In this document: in pieces, positions 54,593 through 63,954 of the stretch | Layout: each line of letters begins with the position of its first letter | Numbering within the stretch: the stretch's first letter is position 1 | From: Symbiodinium natans | Taxonomy: Eukaryota; Sar; Dinophyceae; Suessiales; Symbiodiniaceae | Direction of reading: 5' to 3' | Length of the DNA: 64,000 nucleotides | NCBI GenBank assembly: GCA_905221605.1 | Contig: CAJNDS010000469.1 | Location: forward strand, 676,685 to 740,684 | Position numbers and translations under genes: made by a program | The notes under the pieces: model-generated | What the model was told of the DNA's origin: nothing | What the model saw: the letters and a program-made list of their open reading frames with translations, nothing else | Database searches by the model: none

Positions 54593-54716
54593 GAGCAAGC
54601 CGATCCTCACCCTGTTTCTTTGTCATAGTGGGGTAACATTCTAGATTTTTCAGGGTACTTAATCCCAATAAGGAATCCACATTCTCATTTTTACTGCTAT
54701 CCCAACCACGAGCTAG

Positions 54717-54860
54717 GTTTGCCGGAAATGGGCAGCACACCTGTGCCATCCTCACCAGCGCTGGAGAGCTGAAGTGCTGGGGTGCAAACGACGCCGGGCA
54801 GCTGGGGTATGGGGACACCCAGAACCGGGGCGCGGGGCCCTCCGAGATGGGCCAGGACCT
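54717..54860 (+). CDS. RCC1-type repeat exon
   Basis: After GAGCTAG: FAGNGQHTCAILTSAGELKC, WGANDAGQLGYGDTQN and SEMGQDL. The HTCAI......KCWG.N..GQLG.GD pattern is the hallmark of RCC1-like propeller blades, in the secreted Cys-containing style. It ends at GACCT with a GC donor; joined to 55046 it gives GQDLPAVDLGPGA, exactly the blade linker expected. Confidence 0.75.
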
Positions 54861-55045
54861 GCCAACTTCCTGAGCCCGTAGTAGAGCTTTAAGCTTTTTT
54901 TTTGGGTTTCCTTGTTGAGTAGGAACTATTGGGTAGGAAGAATAATAAAAGAGTAATAAGAATAATATGAATAATCGTGGAAATAATATGTAAGAATAGT
55001 ACAGCTTGTCCTGTATTTGTTCCGTGGTGATTGGAGACGTATAAG

Positions 55046-56230
55046 GCCCGCTGTGGACCTCGGCCCTGGGGCCAGGGCACTGCAAGTGGCCTGTGGGAAC
55101 TGGCACACGTGCGCCCTGCTGGAGGGTGGCGGGGTGAAGTGCTGGGGTATGGGGATGTTTGGCATGCTCGGGTCGGGCAGTGCGTCGGACATCGGGGCAG
55201 GGCTTGGAGAGATGGGAGAGCAACTGCCTTTCGTGGACCTCGGAAGCAGCGCCCGAGCCCTGCAAGTCACGGCCGGAAGGTTTCACAGCTGTGCTGTCTT
55301 GGAAGACGGGAGGGCCAAGTGCTGGGGATGGAACATTAATGGCCAACTGGGCCTCGGCGACACCCAGCAGCGAGGGCACCAGGGTGGGCAGCTGGGAGAC
55401 GAACTGCCGGCGATCGATCTGGGTGCGAGTTTCGTGGTCGCGCAACTCACAGCGGGTATTCTGCACAACTGCGCTTTGTCTCAGGAAGGACAGGTTAAGT
55501 GCTGGGGAGATGGGGGGTCCGGGCAGCTCGGGCAGGGTGACAACTCCAACATTGGGAGGAGCCCTGAAAGCATGGGCGAGGCACTGCCTGCCATTCGGCT
55601 TGGCGCGCGGGTCACACAGATAGCGAGCGCCGGGGAACTTCAACTGCGCACTCCTGGAGGACGGGTCCTAAATGGGGAGAGAACTTTTTTGGCCAGCTAG
55701 GGCAGGCAACGTGATGCCTTCCTCGAGCCCGTCGCAGTCGAGTTGGGCCAGGGCCTCCGGGCCGTTCATCTTGCCACCAGCGGCTATCATTCTTTGCGCC
55801 ATCTTTCAAGATGACAGCCTCAAGTGTTTGGGTGGCGCCGAGTCGGGGCAGCTGGGTAATGGTGACAACCGCCACATCATCGTCGGCGATGAGGCCGGCG
55901 AGATGGAGGAGCTCGAGCGCCTGGATCTTGGGCGCTGCGCGTCCGACAGGTGGTCGCCGGCTACGCCCACACCTGCGTGCTGCTGAGCGACGACAGCGCC
56001 CGGTGCTTTGGCATGGGAAGCTATGGAGGCCTGGGGACGGGCTCCCCAGAGCCGGTCGTCCTCTTCCAGCTGGGCTGTGCCTGCAGATCTCTTCTCGCCC
56101 ACCCCGCGCAATGAGTGGGGAGGCCTGCGCCTGCGCCCCGGGCATCCTGGAAGTGAGGCATGGCAAATTGTGGGGCTTATTTGCGATGATGGCGGGACGA
56201 CCTGGCCGCGCAGCCGGGGGCTGCCTTGGG
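55046..56230 (+). CDS. RCC1-type repeats and first part of an SRCR domain, with frame breaks
   Basis: Open without interruption to about 55618: three further RCC1 blades (GNWHTCALLEGGGVKCWGMG, GRFHSCAVLEDGRAKCWGWN, GILHNCALSQEGQVKCWGDG). From 55625 on, blade motifs remain but jump frame: NFNCALLEDGS (an extra G at 55627-55630), SLKCLGGAESGQLGNGDN, and AGYAHTCVLLSDDSARCFG near 55965. The SRCR start ILEVRHGKLWG (about 56146-56178) is separated from LICDDGGTTWPRSRGLPW by what looks like one missing G. The exon ends at TTGGG/GTTCG. Either this copy is decaying here or the assembly has small indels. SRCR and RCC1-like modules in one secreted protein are typical of large dinoflagellate surface proteins. 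Confidence 0.65.
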
Positions 56231-56671
56231 GTTCGTGATAACAGGGTTAGGGTTTAGGGTTTGGGAGATGGGATTGCATGCCTTGAGGCAAGGCTTGTAT
56301 ACAGCTGACAGACTTGAGCAATTGCAATACATCGCGGGCTGCGCTTAGTGTGTCGCCTGCTTCTGGACCCGACGCAGGGAACTAACAGAAAAAGGCACAG
56401 AAACTGGGGAGGTGAATGAATTGCACAACAGAAAAAAGCTTTCAACATCATATGAAAGTACAGCTACCTTACAAGCCTTTCATGAAACGTTTTGGACATC
56501 TGAGTTTTATTTGATTCAGTGTTCACAGACCGTTAGTATTAATAACGAGTCCCAGGAAGCCGAAATGCAATACCAAAATTTCAGATCTAAGATGATTGTC
56601 TTACTTTTGCTGTGGGAACTTGGAAAGACAATGCCTGGAAAGACACAAGCCCCATAATAGGTAGTAGTAGG

Positions 56672-56676
<5 letters not shown>

Positions 56677-56724
<48 letters not shown>

Positions 56725-56755
56725 GCGAGAGAGAGAGAGAGAGAGAGATGTGTGA
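56677..56755. repeat. GA microsatellite
   Basis: GAGA run with a few GCGA interruptions, followed by GGAA-type repeats (56830-56900), inside intron 56231-57102. Minus-strand Ser/Leu frames here are artefacts. Confidence 0.95.
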
Positions 56756-56956
56756 AAACGCAAGCACATGAGGCAATGAACAATACAATCTGACGAAACC
56801 CGACAAAAACGAAATAACAACATCAATGCTTGGAAGGAAGAAGGACGGAAGGAAGGACGGAAGGAAGGAAGCAAGGAAGAAGCAGGAAGGAAGGACCAAC
56901 GAACAAGCAATGGCAAAGAAAAGAACGGGGGGGAGCGAGGATGGGGGAGGGCGAGA

Positions 56957-57076
56957 GCTTTGAGGTTCAGGGTACTTATACCCTAATTACAACTGCACTT
57001 ATAGCCCCCTAAGTCCCCTAAGTAGGTTATAAGTAGACCTATAACCGTGGTTATAAGAACCCATGAACCTCCAAGA
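56957..57076. mobile_element. Introner-like inverted-repeat element (family 1), near an acceptor
   Basis: The ends CTTTGAGGTTCAGGGTACTT and TTCATGAACCTCCAAG-type (actual right end CCCATGAACCTCCAAG) are inverse copies of each other and of the elements at 32987 and 50871. It lies about 26 bases upstream of the acceptor at 57101-57102. Confidence 0.8.
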
Positions 57077-57102
57077 GGAGGAGCTAAGACCGCCACATCG
57101 AG

Positions 57103-57221
57103 CTCAGGTCGTCTGCAAGGATCTTGGGAAATCGGGCGGTGCCGCGCTCTCCTTCGAAAGCGACGTCGGCGAGATTCTGCTGGATGGGGTTCGTTGCAGC
57201 GGCGGCGAAGTCAGTGTGCAG
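57103..57221 (+). CDS. SRCR domain, middle exon
   Basis: In phase with 56230 (G + CT): QVVCKDLGKSGGAALSFESD, VGEILLDGVRCSGGEVSVQ. VVC..LG.SGG and ILLDGV.CSG.E are canonical SRCR signatures. Ends CAG/GCC (GC donor). Confidence 0.85.
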
Positions 57222-57237
57222 GCCATCCAGTAGTCCC

Positions 57238-57386
57238 TAAACCCTAAACCCTAAACCCTAAACCCTAAACCCTAAACCCTAAACCCTAAAAACCCTAAAC
57301 CCTAAACCCTAAACCCTAAACCCTAAACCCTAAACCCTAAACCCTAAACCCTAAACCCTAAACCCTAAACCCTAAACCCTAAACCC
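57238..57386. repeat. CCCTAAA array filling intron 57222-57416
   Basis: About 150 of the 195 intron bases are CCCTAAA units (with one AAAACCC variant). Confidence 0.98.
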
Positions 57387-57416
57387 GAGGGCCATGCTCT
57401 TTGTCCCTGTCCCCAG

Positions 57417-57471
57417 GACTGTGCCTTCCGTGGCTGGGGAGTGCACGACTGCTCCCCAAGCGAAGCGGCAG
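57417..57471 (+). CDS. SRCR domain, last short exon
   Basis: After CTGTCCCCAG: DCAFRGWGVHDCSPSEAAG. The GWG.HDC.. EDAG.. ending is diagnostic of SRCR. With GC donor CAG/GCCCC it joins 58261 to read EAAGVRC, completing the final SRCR cysteine and passing directly into Kelch. Confidence 0.85.
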
Positions 57472-57478
57472 GCCCCAG

Positions 57479-58230
57479 GTTTAGGATTTCGGGTTTAGGG
57501 TAATTTAGGGATAAGGGTTTCGGGTTTAAGGATTTAGGGTTTCGGGTTTAGGGTAATTTAGGGTTTAGGGTTTCGGGTTTAGGATATTTTAGGGTTAATT
57601 TAGGGTTTAGGGTTTCGGGTTTAGGGTCTTGCGACAAGATTTGGGGGTTTACGATCTTAGGGGGGGGCGTACCTTATGGGGTCCATAGGGCTTAGGGTTT
57701 AGGGCTTACGGTTTAGGGCCGGAGGTTTACGATATTGGGGGGGGGGGGGGGAGTACCGTAGTCAAGGAGCCATGCAGACGGCAACAAATCTGAGGTCGTG
57801 CGGTTTAAGTCCTTCAGCACTACGGCCACGCCGGCCCTCATCACCGCCTCACCCTCAAGCGCTCAACCTGCTCCAACACCGCAGGGACCCCCAGATGTGG
57901 AACTCGATGAAGGACAACAGCTCCAAACCCCACCCGAGCGCACTTCCACAGCATCTCCAGCAGCACCCTCCCTGTACATCCCTGTACATCCCTGACACAC
58001 TTCCCATCAGTAGGATCCCATCACCCAAGCTCAAATCCTTCATCGGGAGCGGATGGCTGATTGGGCTCCTCCACTTCAAAGGAGAAGGGCGGCACCGCCA
58101 CCATCCGCCACCCCAAAACTTGACCCCTGCCACACGTCGGCTTCGAGTGTTTGAGACCCTAAGCCCTAAGCCCCAAACCCTAAACCCTAAACCCTAGACC
58201 CTAAACCCTAGACGCTAGACTCTAAGCCCG
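57479..58230. repeat. TTTAGGG/TTTCGGG variants and CCCTAAA block in intron 57472-58260
   Basis: Interleaved GGGTTTAGGG, GGGTTTCGGG and GGGTAATTTAGG units (57479-57628), a G run with GTACC (57730-57758) and a CCCTAAA/CCCTAGA block (about 58157-58215). A Pro/Ser-rich frame at 57798-57995 falls inside this intron. Confidence 0.85.
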
Positions 58231-58260
58231 AAACCGAGATGCGAGATCCTTGAACGGGCA

Positions 58261-58852
58261 GGTGTGCGGTGCGACTTGGGGGGCTGGAGCCAGTTCACAG
58301 CACCCGGGCCGGCGGCGCGGCAGGGGCACACCCTGGTGTGGGACGCCTCGACCGAGTCCGCGCTCCTTTTCGGAGGCCAGGCGAGCCTTCGCTTCGAGTA
58401 TTTCAGTGACGTCTTTCGCTACAGCTGGCCCTTGCGGTCCTGGTCCCAAGTTCTTATCACGGGTCCCAGTCCCGGCAGCCGTTCTGGCCACTCGGCAGTC
58501 TGGGATGCGGCATCCCGGACCATGCTGGTCTTTGGTGGCCGGCAGGTGGAGGTTTTCAAGGCCGACCTCTGGCTTCTGGCAGACGGCGCAGCGGCCTCCT
58601 GGCAGCAGCTGGTTGCAGACAGCCCCCCGGCCGCGCGCGCGGAGCACACCGCGGTGTGGGATGACGCCACGAGGACCATGCTCGTCTTTGCGGGAAGGAA
58701 GGGTGGCCAGGCCTTGAGCGATCTCCACCGCTACAGCGCGGCGGACGATGCGTGGAGCAGGTGTACGGAGGCGTCCCCGAAGCCTCGAAGTCGGCACACG
58801 GCGGTCTGGGATGCGGTCACCCGGTCGATGCTGGTCTTTGGTGGCTTCACAG
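58261..58852 (+). CDS. Kelch repeats, main exon
   Basis: Follows GAACGGGCAG. After VRCDLGGWSQFT come four Kelch blades: RQGHTLVWDASTESALLFGG, SRSGHSAVWDAASRTMLVFG, RAEHTAVWDDATRTMLVFAG and SRHTAVWDAVTRSMLVFGG, each with the R.GH..VWD......L.FGG pattern and a following DL(W/H)+Y strand. It ends ACAG/GCCATG (GC donor). Kelch propellers usually mediate protein contacts; here the context is extracellular. Confidence 0.88.
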
Positions 58853-59022
58853 GCCATGGGCTCTCCCAAAAGTAACTAACTTGTGAGGGGAGGTGGGACC
58901 TTGCTGCACAGGGGGCTGTTTCCGGAAGTGCTCCAGGGAGAAAACAAAGCTGTCGGAAGGAACCCAAAGGCAACCGAAAGCCAGATGTACAGTGTAGGGC
59001 CCAATTGCACGCTGCGGCCCAG

Positions 59023-59154
59023 TCGACGGCCAGTACCTGGATGACCTCCACCGCTATGACTCCCCGCACGACCGTTGGATTGAGCTGACAGCGCTGGGAT
59101 CACCTTCCCCCAGGGCAGGGCACGCTGCTGCCTGGGATGCACCTCGACTCTTCA
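59023..59154 (+). CDS. Kelch repeat exon
   Basis: In phase with 58852 (G + TC): DGQYLDDLHRYDSPHDRWIE, then SPRAGHAAAWDAPRLF. The exon ends at CTTCA/GTTCTA (GT). Confidence 0.8.
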
Positions 59155-59227
59155 GTTCTAGGAATGAGCCAAGCAGCAGGGGTTCAGGGATTGGGGGTTT
59201 AGGGCTTTTTTGTTCGATCCGAGGCAG

Positions 59228-59265
59228 GCACCCTTTCCATGTTCGTTTTTGCAGGGGTCGCGAAC
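59228..59265 (+). CDS. Kelch strand, very short exon
   Basis: After CGAGGCAG and in phase: TLSMFVFAGVA, the FAG strand of the blade begun in the previous exon. The frame continues to a stop at 59299. A GA donor after GTCGC (intron from 59266) would join 59418 in phase as VASDLYRYS; an end near 59279 is also possible with a non-standard donor. Confidence 0.5.
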
Positions 59266-59417
59266 ACCAGCAACCTGAGCTATGCGTGCCTGGGCAACTA
59301 AACGAAACATTTTTTACTTCCACCGTTTGGGCGGCTGGGGTCCAGAGCGTGTGCGTGTGCGAGCAAGCCAGCGCAACATCGTGCAGCATTGAACGCTGTA
59401 GCCTGCTGATGTCTGAG

Positions 59418-60271
59418 GTCAGACCTGTACCGTTATAGCATGCTGACCGAAGAGTGGTCCCAGCTTCCGGCTGTCACAGTGAGCCCAGCTGGCCGCATGG
59501 ACGCCGCCATGATCTGGGATGAGCGCTCGCACGCGCTGCTTACCTTCGGCGGCAGGGATGAGACCTACATGCAAGACCTTTGGAGATTTCTTGTCTTGCC
59601 TGCACAGGCGCCCGATGTCGAACGCTGCCACATGGGCCACGAATGTCTGCTGAACGATGCCAGTGGTAACGCCAGTGACCGGGACATGCGAAGGTCCTGC
59701 TCCGCAGCCCAAGCTGCTGTGGACTTCCCGGATTCCGGAGTCTACCGGCTCTGCACATGTGCTGCGCCAGACTGCAACTCGAGCAACATGACCGACCTCA
59801 GCCCGGTTGGCTTCGCTGTGGTGGAAGGCCCCTTCTCGGACCAGACAGGTGACTGCTTCCTGGGTGCTGCCCCCTGCAATGTCACCTTTCGTGGCATGGG
59901 CGTGACCGAGGCGGACCAACTCCGCGCCAGGAGCCGCTGCGGCTTTCCGGAGGTCACAGAGGCAGAGGCGAAGACCCTGCAGGACCAGAATTTTTCCATC
60001 CAGCGCGATCTTCTTCGCGACTCCTTCCGGCTGGTGGTTCAGCTGCGGCTGCCGGCACCGCGGGCGCTGGAGGTGTGCTGGTGCCCGGCAGCACGGAACT
60101 GCACCTGGGAGGAGGACTTCCGTGCAAAGTTGCTAAGCCTCCAGGTCGTCTGCCCTCCAGGCACCTATGACAACGAGTCGCAGCAGATGTGTTCGGAGTG
60201 CCCAGCGGGCCATTACTGCGTCGGTGGTGGTGCCATGGAGCGCTGTCCCCATGAGAGCACTGCGCCTGCTG
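59418..60271 (+). CDS. Last Kelch blade and start of Cys-rich region
   Basis: After ATGTCTGAG: SDLYRYSMLTEEWSQLPAVT, then GRMDAAMIWDERSHALLTFG and DLWRFLVLP end the propeller. A Cys-containing linker follows (CHMGHECLLND, VYRLCTCAAPDCNSSN, GDCFLGAAPCNVTF), then ALEVCWCPAARNCTWEEDF and the first GCC2/GCC3-type repeat CPPGTYDNESQQMCSECPAG. Ends GCTG/GCTCG (GC donor). Confidence 0.82.
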
Positions 60272-60414
60272 GCTCGAGCCGGCTCCTCAGCCTTGGGGGA
60301 ACTCTAGATGTGCGCAGAGACATGCGTTGTCGCCTGCCTTGGAATCGTCGAGTTGTTGAATCGAAAACTGGAGCCCAATTTCTTGTTGAGTTTTTTCTTT
60401 GCTTGCGCGCCCAG

Positions 60415-62417
60415 GTGAGCTGCTGCAGTGCCAGTGCCTGCCAGGCTTCTACTGGAATCTTGACAGTTGCACAGGTTGCCCCTACGGGTCAACCACTATG
60501 GTGCCTGGAGCCATGTCATCCGCAGACTGCGTGTGTCTCGAGAGCACGGTGCGAGTCGGAGGCAACTGTGAATGCCGCGAAGGCTACGGCTTTGAGGGCT
60601 CGGCGTGCCAGCCGTGTGAGCTCGGTACCTACAAGGATGTTGCCGGCAACGTGCCGTGCAGACTCTGCCAGAACCTTCGCGACAACACCGGGACGCTCTT
60701 TAAGGGCAGCACCTCGCCTGGAGAGTGCCAGTGCCAGGCTGGCTATATGGAACTGGATGGCCGCTGTGTGGCCTGCCCCGCCGGGTTCTTCTGTAACGCA
60801 GGGCAGGCCTTCCCTTGTCCCGCAGGTGCCACAAGTGCGGTCGGAGCCGGAAAAGCAGTGGAGGATTGCCTGTGCCAAGCCGGCTACTACTTCAACAGTT
60901 CTGCAAGCCCTTCACCTTGCACGCTGTGCCCACGAGGTTTCTACAAGGAGAATGTCGGCAATGATGCTGCGTGCCCGAAGCAGTGCTCGACAAATGCCAA
61001 CAGCGCAATCGGCTCTACTAGCGCCATGAACTGCTCCTGCGACAGCGGCTTTTATGCCGAGGTGGACCCACGACTGCTGGAGATTGTCCGATGCATCGAC
61101 TGCAACACCGGCGCGCTCGCCAACATGGACTGCGGCGGTGGCCTCGACGACTTCCGGCTCTACAACCACACAGGACGGCATGCCCTGCCGGTGGCACAGG
61201 AAGGATTCTTCCAGGCGGGGACGGCCATCGCCCTAAAGTGCAGAGTGAAGACACCCAACGGCTCCAATGCCTGCCTTGGAAGCCAGGAAATTAACGCTCA
61301 TTGCTATCCAAACTGCTCCTGGGCAGAAGACGAGCTCGGCAACCGCTGTGCCGAAGGATCTGAAGGTTTTCTGTGTTCACGGTGCCCGGCAGGATGGGCC
61401 AGGAACGGCTTGCAAGCGCCGTGTGCGGCGTGTCAGCCCACCGACCTCACGCTGGCAGCCTCCGTCGTGCTCGACGTCTCCGCCAAGGTGGCCGTGCACT
61501 TCCTCGTGGCGTCCATGGCCGCCACGGCCGCCGTGCGAAACAGCGGAAAGCTGCACACCTCCATGATTCGGATGGCAACCCAATGGATGTCGGCCTGCTC
61601 CGTCATGGGGGCCTTTGACCTGGACCAACTTCGGAGCTCAATCTTTGCAGCGTCGAAGCCCTCGGAGGACCGTGACGCTGGGTTCCCATGGCCGCCCGAG
61701 GTGCAGGAGGCCATGAGGGACTTCATCGACTTCACCTCGGTCGTGGGCCTCACCGTCTCCGTGCAGTTTGCGCTCCAGTGCTTCGCAGAGCGGCAATTTC
61801 CGGAGATGCCCGCCAGCAAGGCCAAGAATCTGGCAGTGGGCTCCTACCTCCTCGCCTTGCCCCTGCTGACGGCCCTGGCCTCGGTGCTGCTGTGTGCCCT
61901 GGCGGTCTACCTGGTCGTCCCCTGCGCCAAGCGCCGCGGCGTCACCTTCAACGAGGTGGGCCGGAGGAAGAGAGCCAAAGCCAAGGCTCTGAAGGAGCTG
62001 CACCAGAGGCTCGACGCCCCTTTGCAGGGCCTTGGCTTGGCCTGGAGAGATTTGGAGGACTCCAACATCCTCCACACGAGCCTGACGGCCTTGCAGGAGA
62101 CCTTGAGGACCTCGGAGGGCCCCTCCAAGTTCCTGCAGCTGGCCCTTGCAGGTACGCCCCCGCTACTTCTGAAGGCCCTGCAGGGCCGGGCGCGCCTCAG
62201 AGGCTTCCACCTCCCCCACGTGGAAGATGAGGTGCTTGCGACGGTGGCAGACGAGAAGTTGGCCATGGCCGAGGACTGCGAGAGCCTCCTGGAGCTGGTG
62301 CTCCAGTCCTTCGAAGCCCTCCTCCAGCAATCCACGGAGACGCCCTCGGAGTCCGAAGAGGTGGAGCCCACGTCCATGACCCCCTGGCTGACATGCTACG
62401 AGCTGCCCGGATATGGA
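60415..62417 (+). CDS. GCC2/GCC3-type Cys-rich repeats and first membrane segments
   Basis: In phase with 60271: ELLQCQCLPGFYWNLDSCTG, then repeated CxC..GY/F......C..CP.G units (CECREGYGFEGSACQPC, CQCQAGYMELDGRCVACPAG, CLCQAGYYFNSSASPSPC, CSCDSGFYAEVDP) as in ephrin-receptor-like GCC2_GCC3 domains. After EGFLCSRCPAGWARNG come hydrophobic segments: LAASVVLDVSAKVAVHFLVA, FTSVVGLTVSVQFALQCF and YLLALPLLTALASVLLCALA, then a cytoplasmic-looking basic and acidic helical part (GRRKRAKAKALKELHQRL, EDCESLLELVLQSFEALL). A large uninterrupted exon. This is the extracellular-to-membrane transition of the protein. Confidence 0.9.
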
Positions 62418-62483
62418 GTTTGCCAGAGTTTCTGTTTTTTGATTGTCTCTCGCTATATGTATATATCTGCATATATATATATA

Positions 62484-62762
62484 TATCTCTCTCTCTCTCT
62501 TTATCTGTTTCTCTCTTTCTCTCTTTCTCTCTATCTCTCTTTCTCTCTTTCTCTCTTTCTCTCTTTCTCTCTTTCTCTCTTTCTCTCTTTCTCTCTTTCT
62601 CTCTTTCTCTCTTTCTCTCTTTCTATCTTTCTCTCTTTCTCTCTTTCTCTCTTTCTCTCTTTCTCTCTTTCTCTCTTTCTCTCTTTCTCTCTTTCTCTCT
62701 TTCTCTCTTTCTCTCTTTCTCTCTTTCTCTCTTTTTTTTTTTCTCTCTCTCTCTCTCTCTCA
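62484..62762. repeat. CTCTTT microsatellite in intron 62418-62812
   Basis: About 280 bases of CT and CTCTTT repeats form most of the 395-base GT-AG intron and give a very long pyrimidine tract on the coding strand. The Ser/Leu-rich frame through it is intronic. Confidence 0.95.
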
Positions 62763-62812
62763 ACGTTTCGCACAAGCTACGAGTTGTGTTTTTGCTTTAC
62801 CTTCCGCTGCAG

Positions 62813-63268
62813 CCAAGGACGATTCACAGCATCAACCTTGTTGGGGACCTGGACGTGGACGAGGGGATGGACTGCCTGAACTTCGGACTCTTCCATGAGA
62901 AGCCAAGTCCCTGCAGGCTGGTGCAAGAGAGCATCCCGGTGATCTGGATTGGGCTCATCTCCATCTGGCCGATCCTGCTCTCCGGATTCCTTCAGCTCCT
63001 CTGGTGCGTTCCCATGGCCGAGAACCAGGGGGACGAGGTCCTTCGCCTGGTTCCGAGCCCAGATGTCCGCTGTGAGGCGGAGTCCCAGGCCTATGGGCTC
63101 CCAGCCACGCTCGCCACGGCGGGCCTCCTGCTCTGGTGCCTTGGGATCCCCCTGACGCTCATGCTGCGGGTGCTGGCCATCACGGACCGCCAGGCTCCGC
63201 ACGTCCTCCAGAGGTACGGGTACTTCATGCAGGCCTCAGAGCACTCGAAGGGGCATGCAAGGTCACAG
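62813..63268 (+). CDS. Membrane region, exon 2
   Basis: After CTTCCGCTGCAG, phase 0: PRTIHSINLVGDLDVDEGMD, then hydrophobic segments SIPVIWIGLISIWPILLSGF and LPATLATAGLLLWCLGIPLT, and RYGYFMQASEHSKGHARSQ. Ends CAG/GTAAGG. Confidence 0.88.
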
Positions 63269-63520
63269 GTAAGGCGCAGAACTCGTCAGGGTCGTATCTA
63301 TATTCCCCTTGGGATTTTTGTTTATTACGTATTTCTGTTTATATAAAAGTCAAGAGGACATCAAAAATATTGTTTTTATGAAGGTTCTAAGGGGAGTATA
63401 GGCATTAGGACACTGAGAGTTCAGAGTCTGTCAGAATTGTGGGCGGCAAAGATATGTAAAGAGGCATTGGGAGGTGATTCTAATTACCAGGGTGCTTGCT
63501 GAGTCCCTCTGAAGTCATAC

Positions 63521-63564
63521 CCTAAACCCTAAACCCTAAACCCTAAACCCTAAACCCTAAACCA
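63521..63564. repeat. CCCTAAA array at a 3' splice site
   Basis: Six units end in AAACCAG, which is itself the acceptor of intron 63269-63565. Confidence 0.97.
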
Positions 63565-63565
63565 G

Positions 63566-63814
63566 GGATATGAGCCAAAGTTCTGGTACTGGGACCTCTT
63601 GGTGAAGCGCCTGGACGTCGCCCTGATGATGCTCTTCACCTACACTGCCATCGTGCCCGACTCGGAAGCCAAGCTGCTGCTCTTTCCGGTCCTCTCCGGC
63701 ATTCAGGTCATTGCAACGGCCTGGCTCAAGCCTTTCATCAACAACCAGGCAGAGATCCTCGACATGCTCGAGGTGGTCCTGGGCACCGTCCGCTTCATCT
63801 TGTTTAGTTCCTTG
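63566..63814 (+). CDS. Membrane region, exon 3
   Basis: Phase 0 from the telomere-type acceptor: GYEPKFWYWDLLVKRLDVAL, MMLFTYTAIVPDSEAKLLLF, PVLSGIQVIATAWLKPFINN, MLEVVLGTVRFILFSSL. Two or three further hydrophobic segments. Ends TTG/GTAGCC, inside the left repeat of the element at 63810. Confidence 0.88.
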
Positions 63815-63926
63815 GTAGCCCAGTGGTACCCTTTACCCTTTTTTTTGGTTATGGGTTCCCTTCTAAAACAACCACCCCCCAAAAAAGGGTGCCCTTATTT
63901 GGAATATGGTTAGTGGGCTACCAAGG
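63810..63926. mobile_element. Introner-like element making up an intron (family 2)
   Basis: Perfect 13-base terminal inverted repeats, CCTTGGTAGCCCA and TGGGCTACCAAGG. GTTC flanks both ends if the repeats are taken as CTTGGTAGCCCA. The donor GT is supplied by the left repeat (CCTTG/GTAGCC). The intron (63815-63954, 140 bases) consists of the element plus a 28-base tail with the TTTTGCAG acceptor. Confidence 0.85.
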
Positions 63927-63954
63927 TTCAGTTTCAGCCTTGCTGATTTTGCAG

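Noticed and set aside
57798-57995. Pro/Ser/Thr-rich frame
   Set aside because: Lies within intron 57472-58260, whose ends are fixed by the SRCR ending EAAGVRC.
62443-62898. Long Ser/Leu-Phe repeat frames and the minus-strand Arg-Glu-Lys frame
   Set aside because: Products of the CTCTTT microsatellite in an intron.
4440-63565. Telomere-type arrays as true chromosome ends or as CRISPR-like arrays
   Set aside because: They are internal, short, in both orientations and lie inside genes; there are no spacers of equal length or cas genes.
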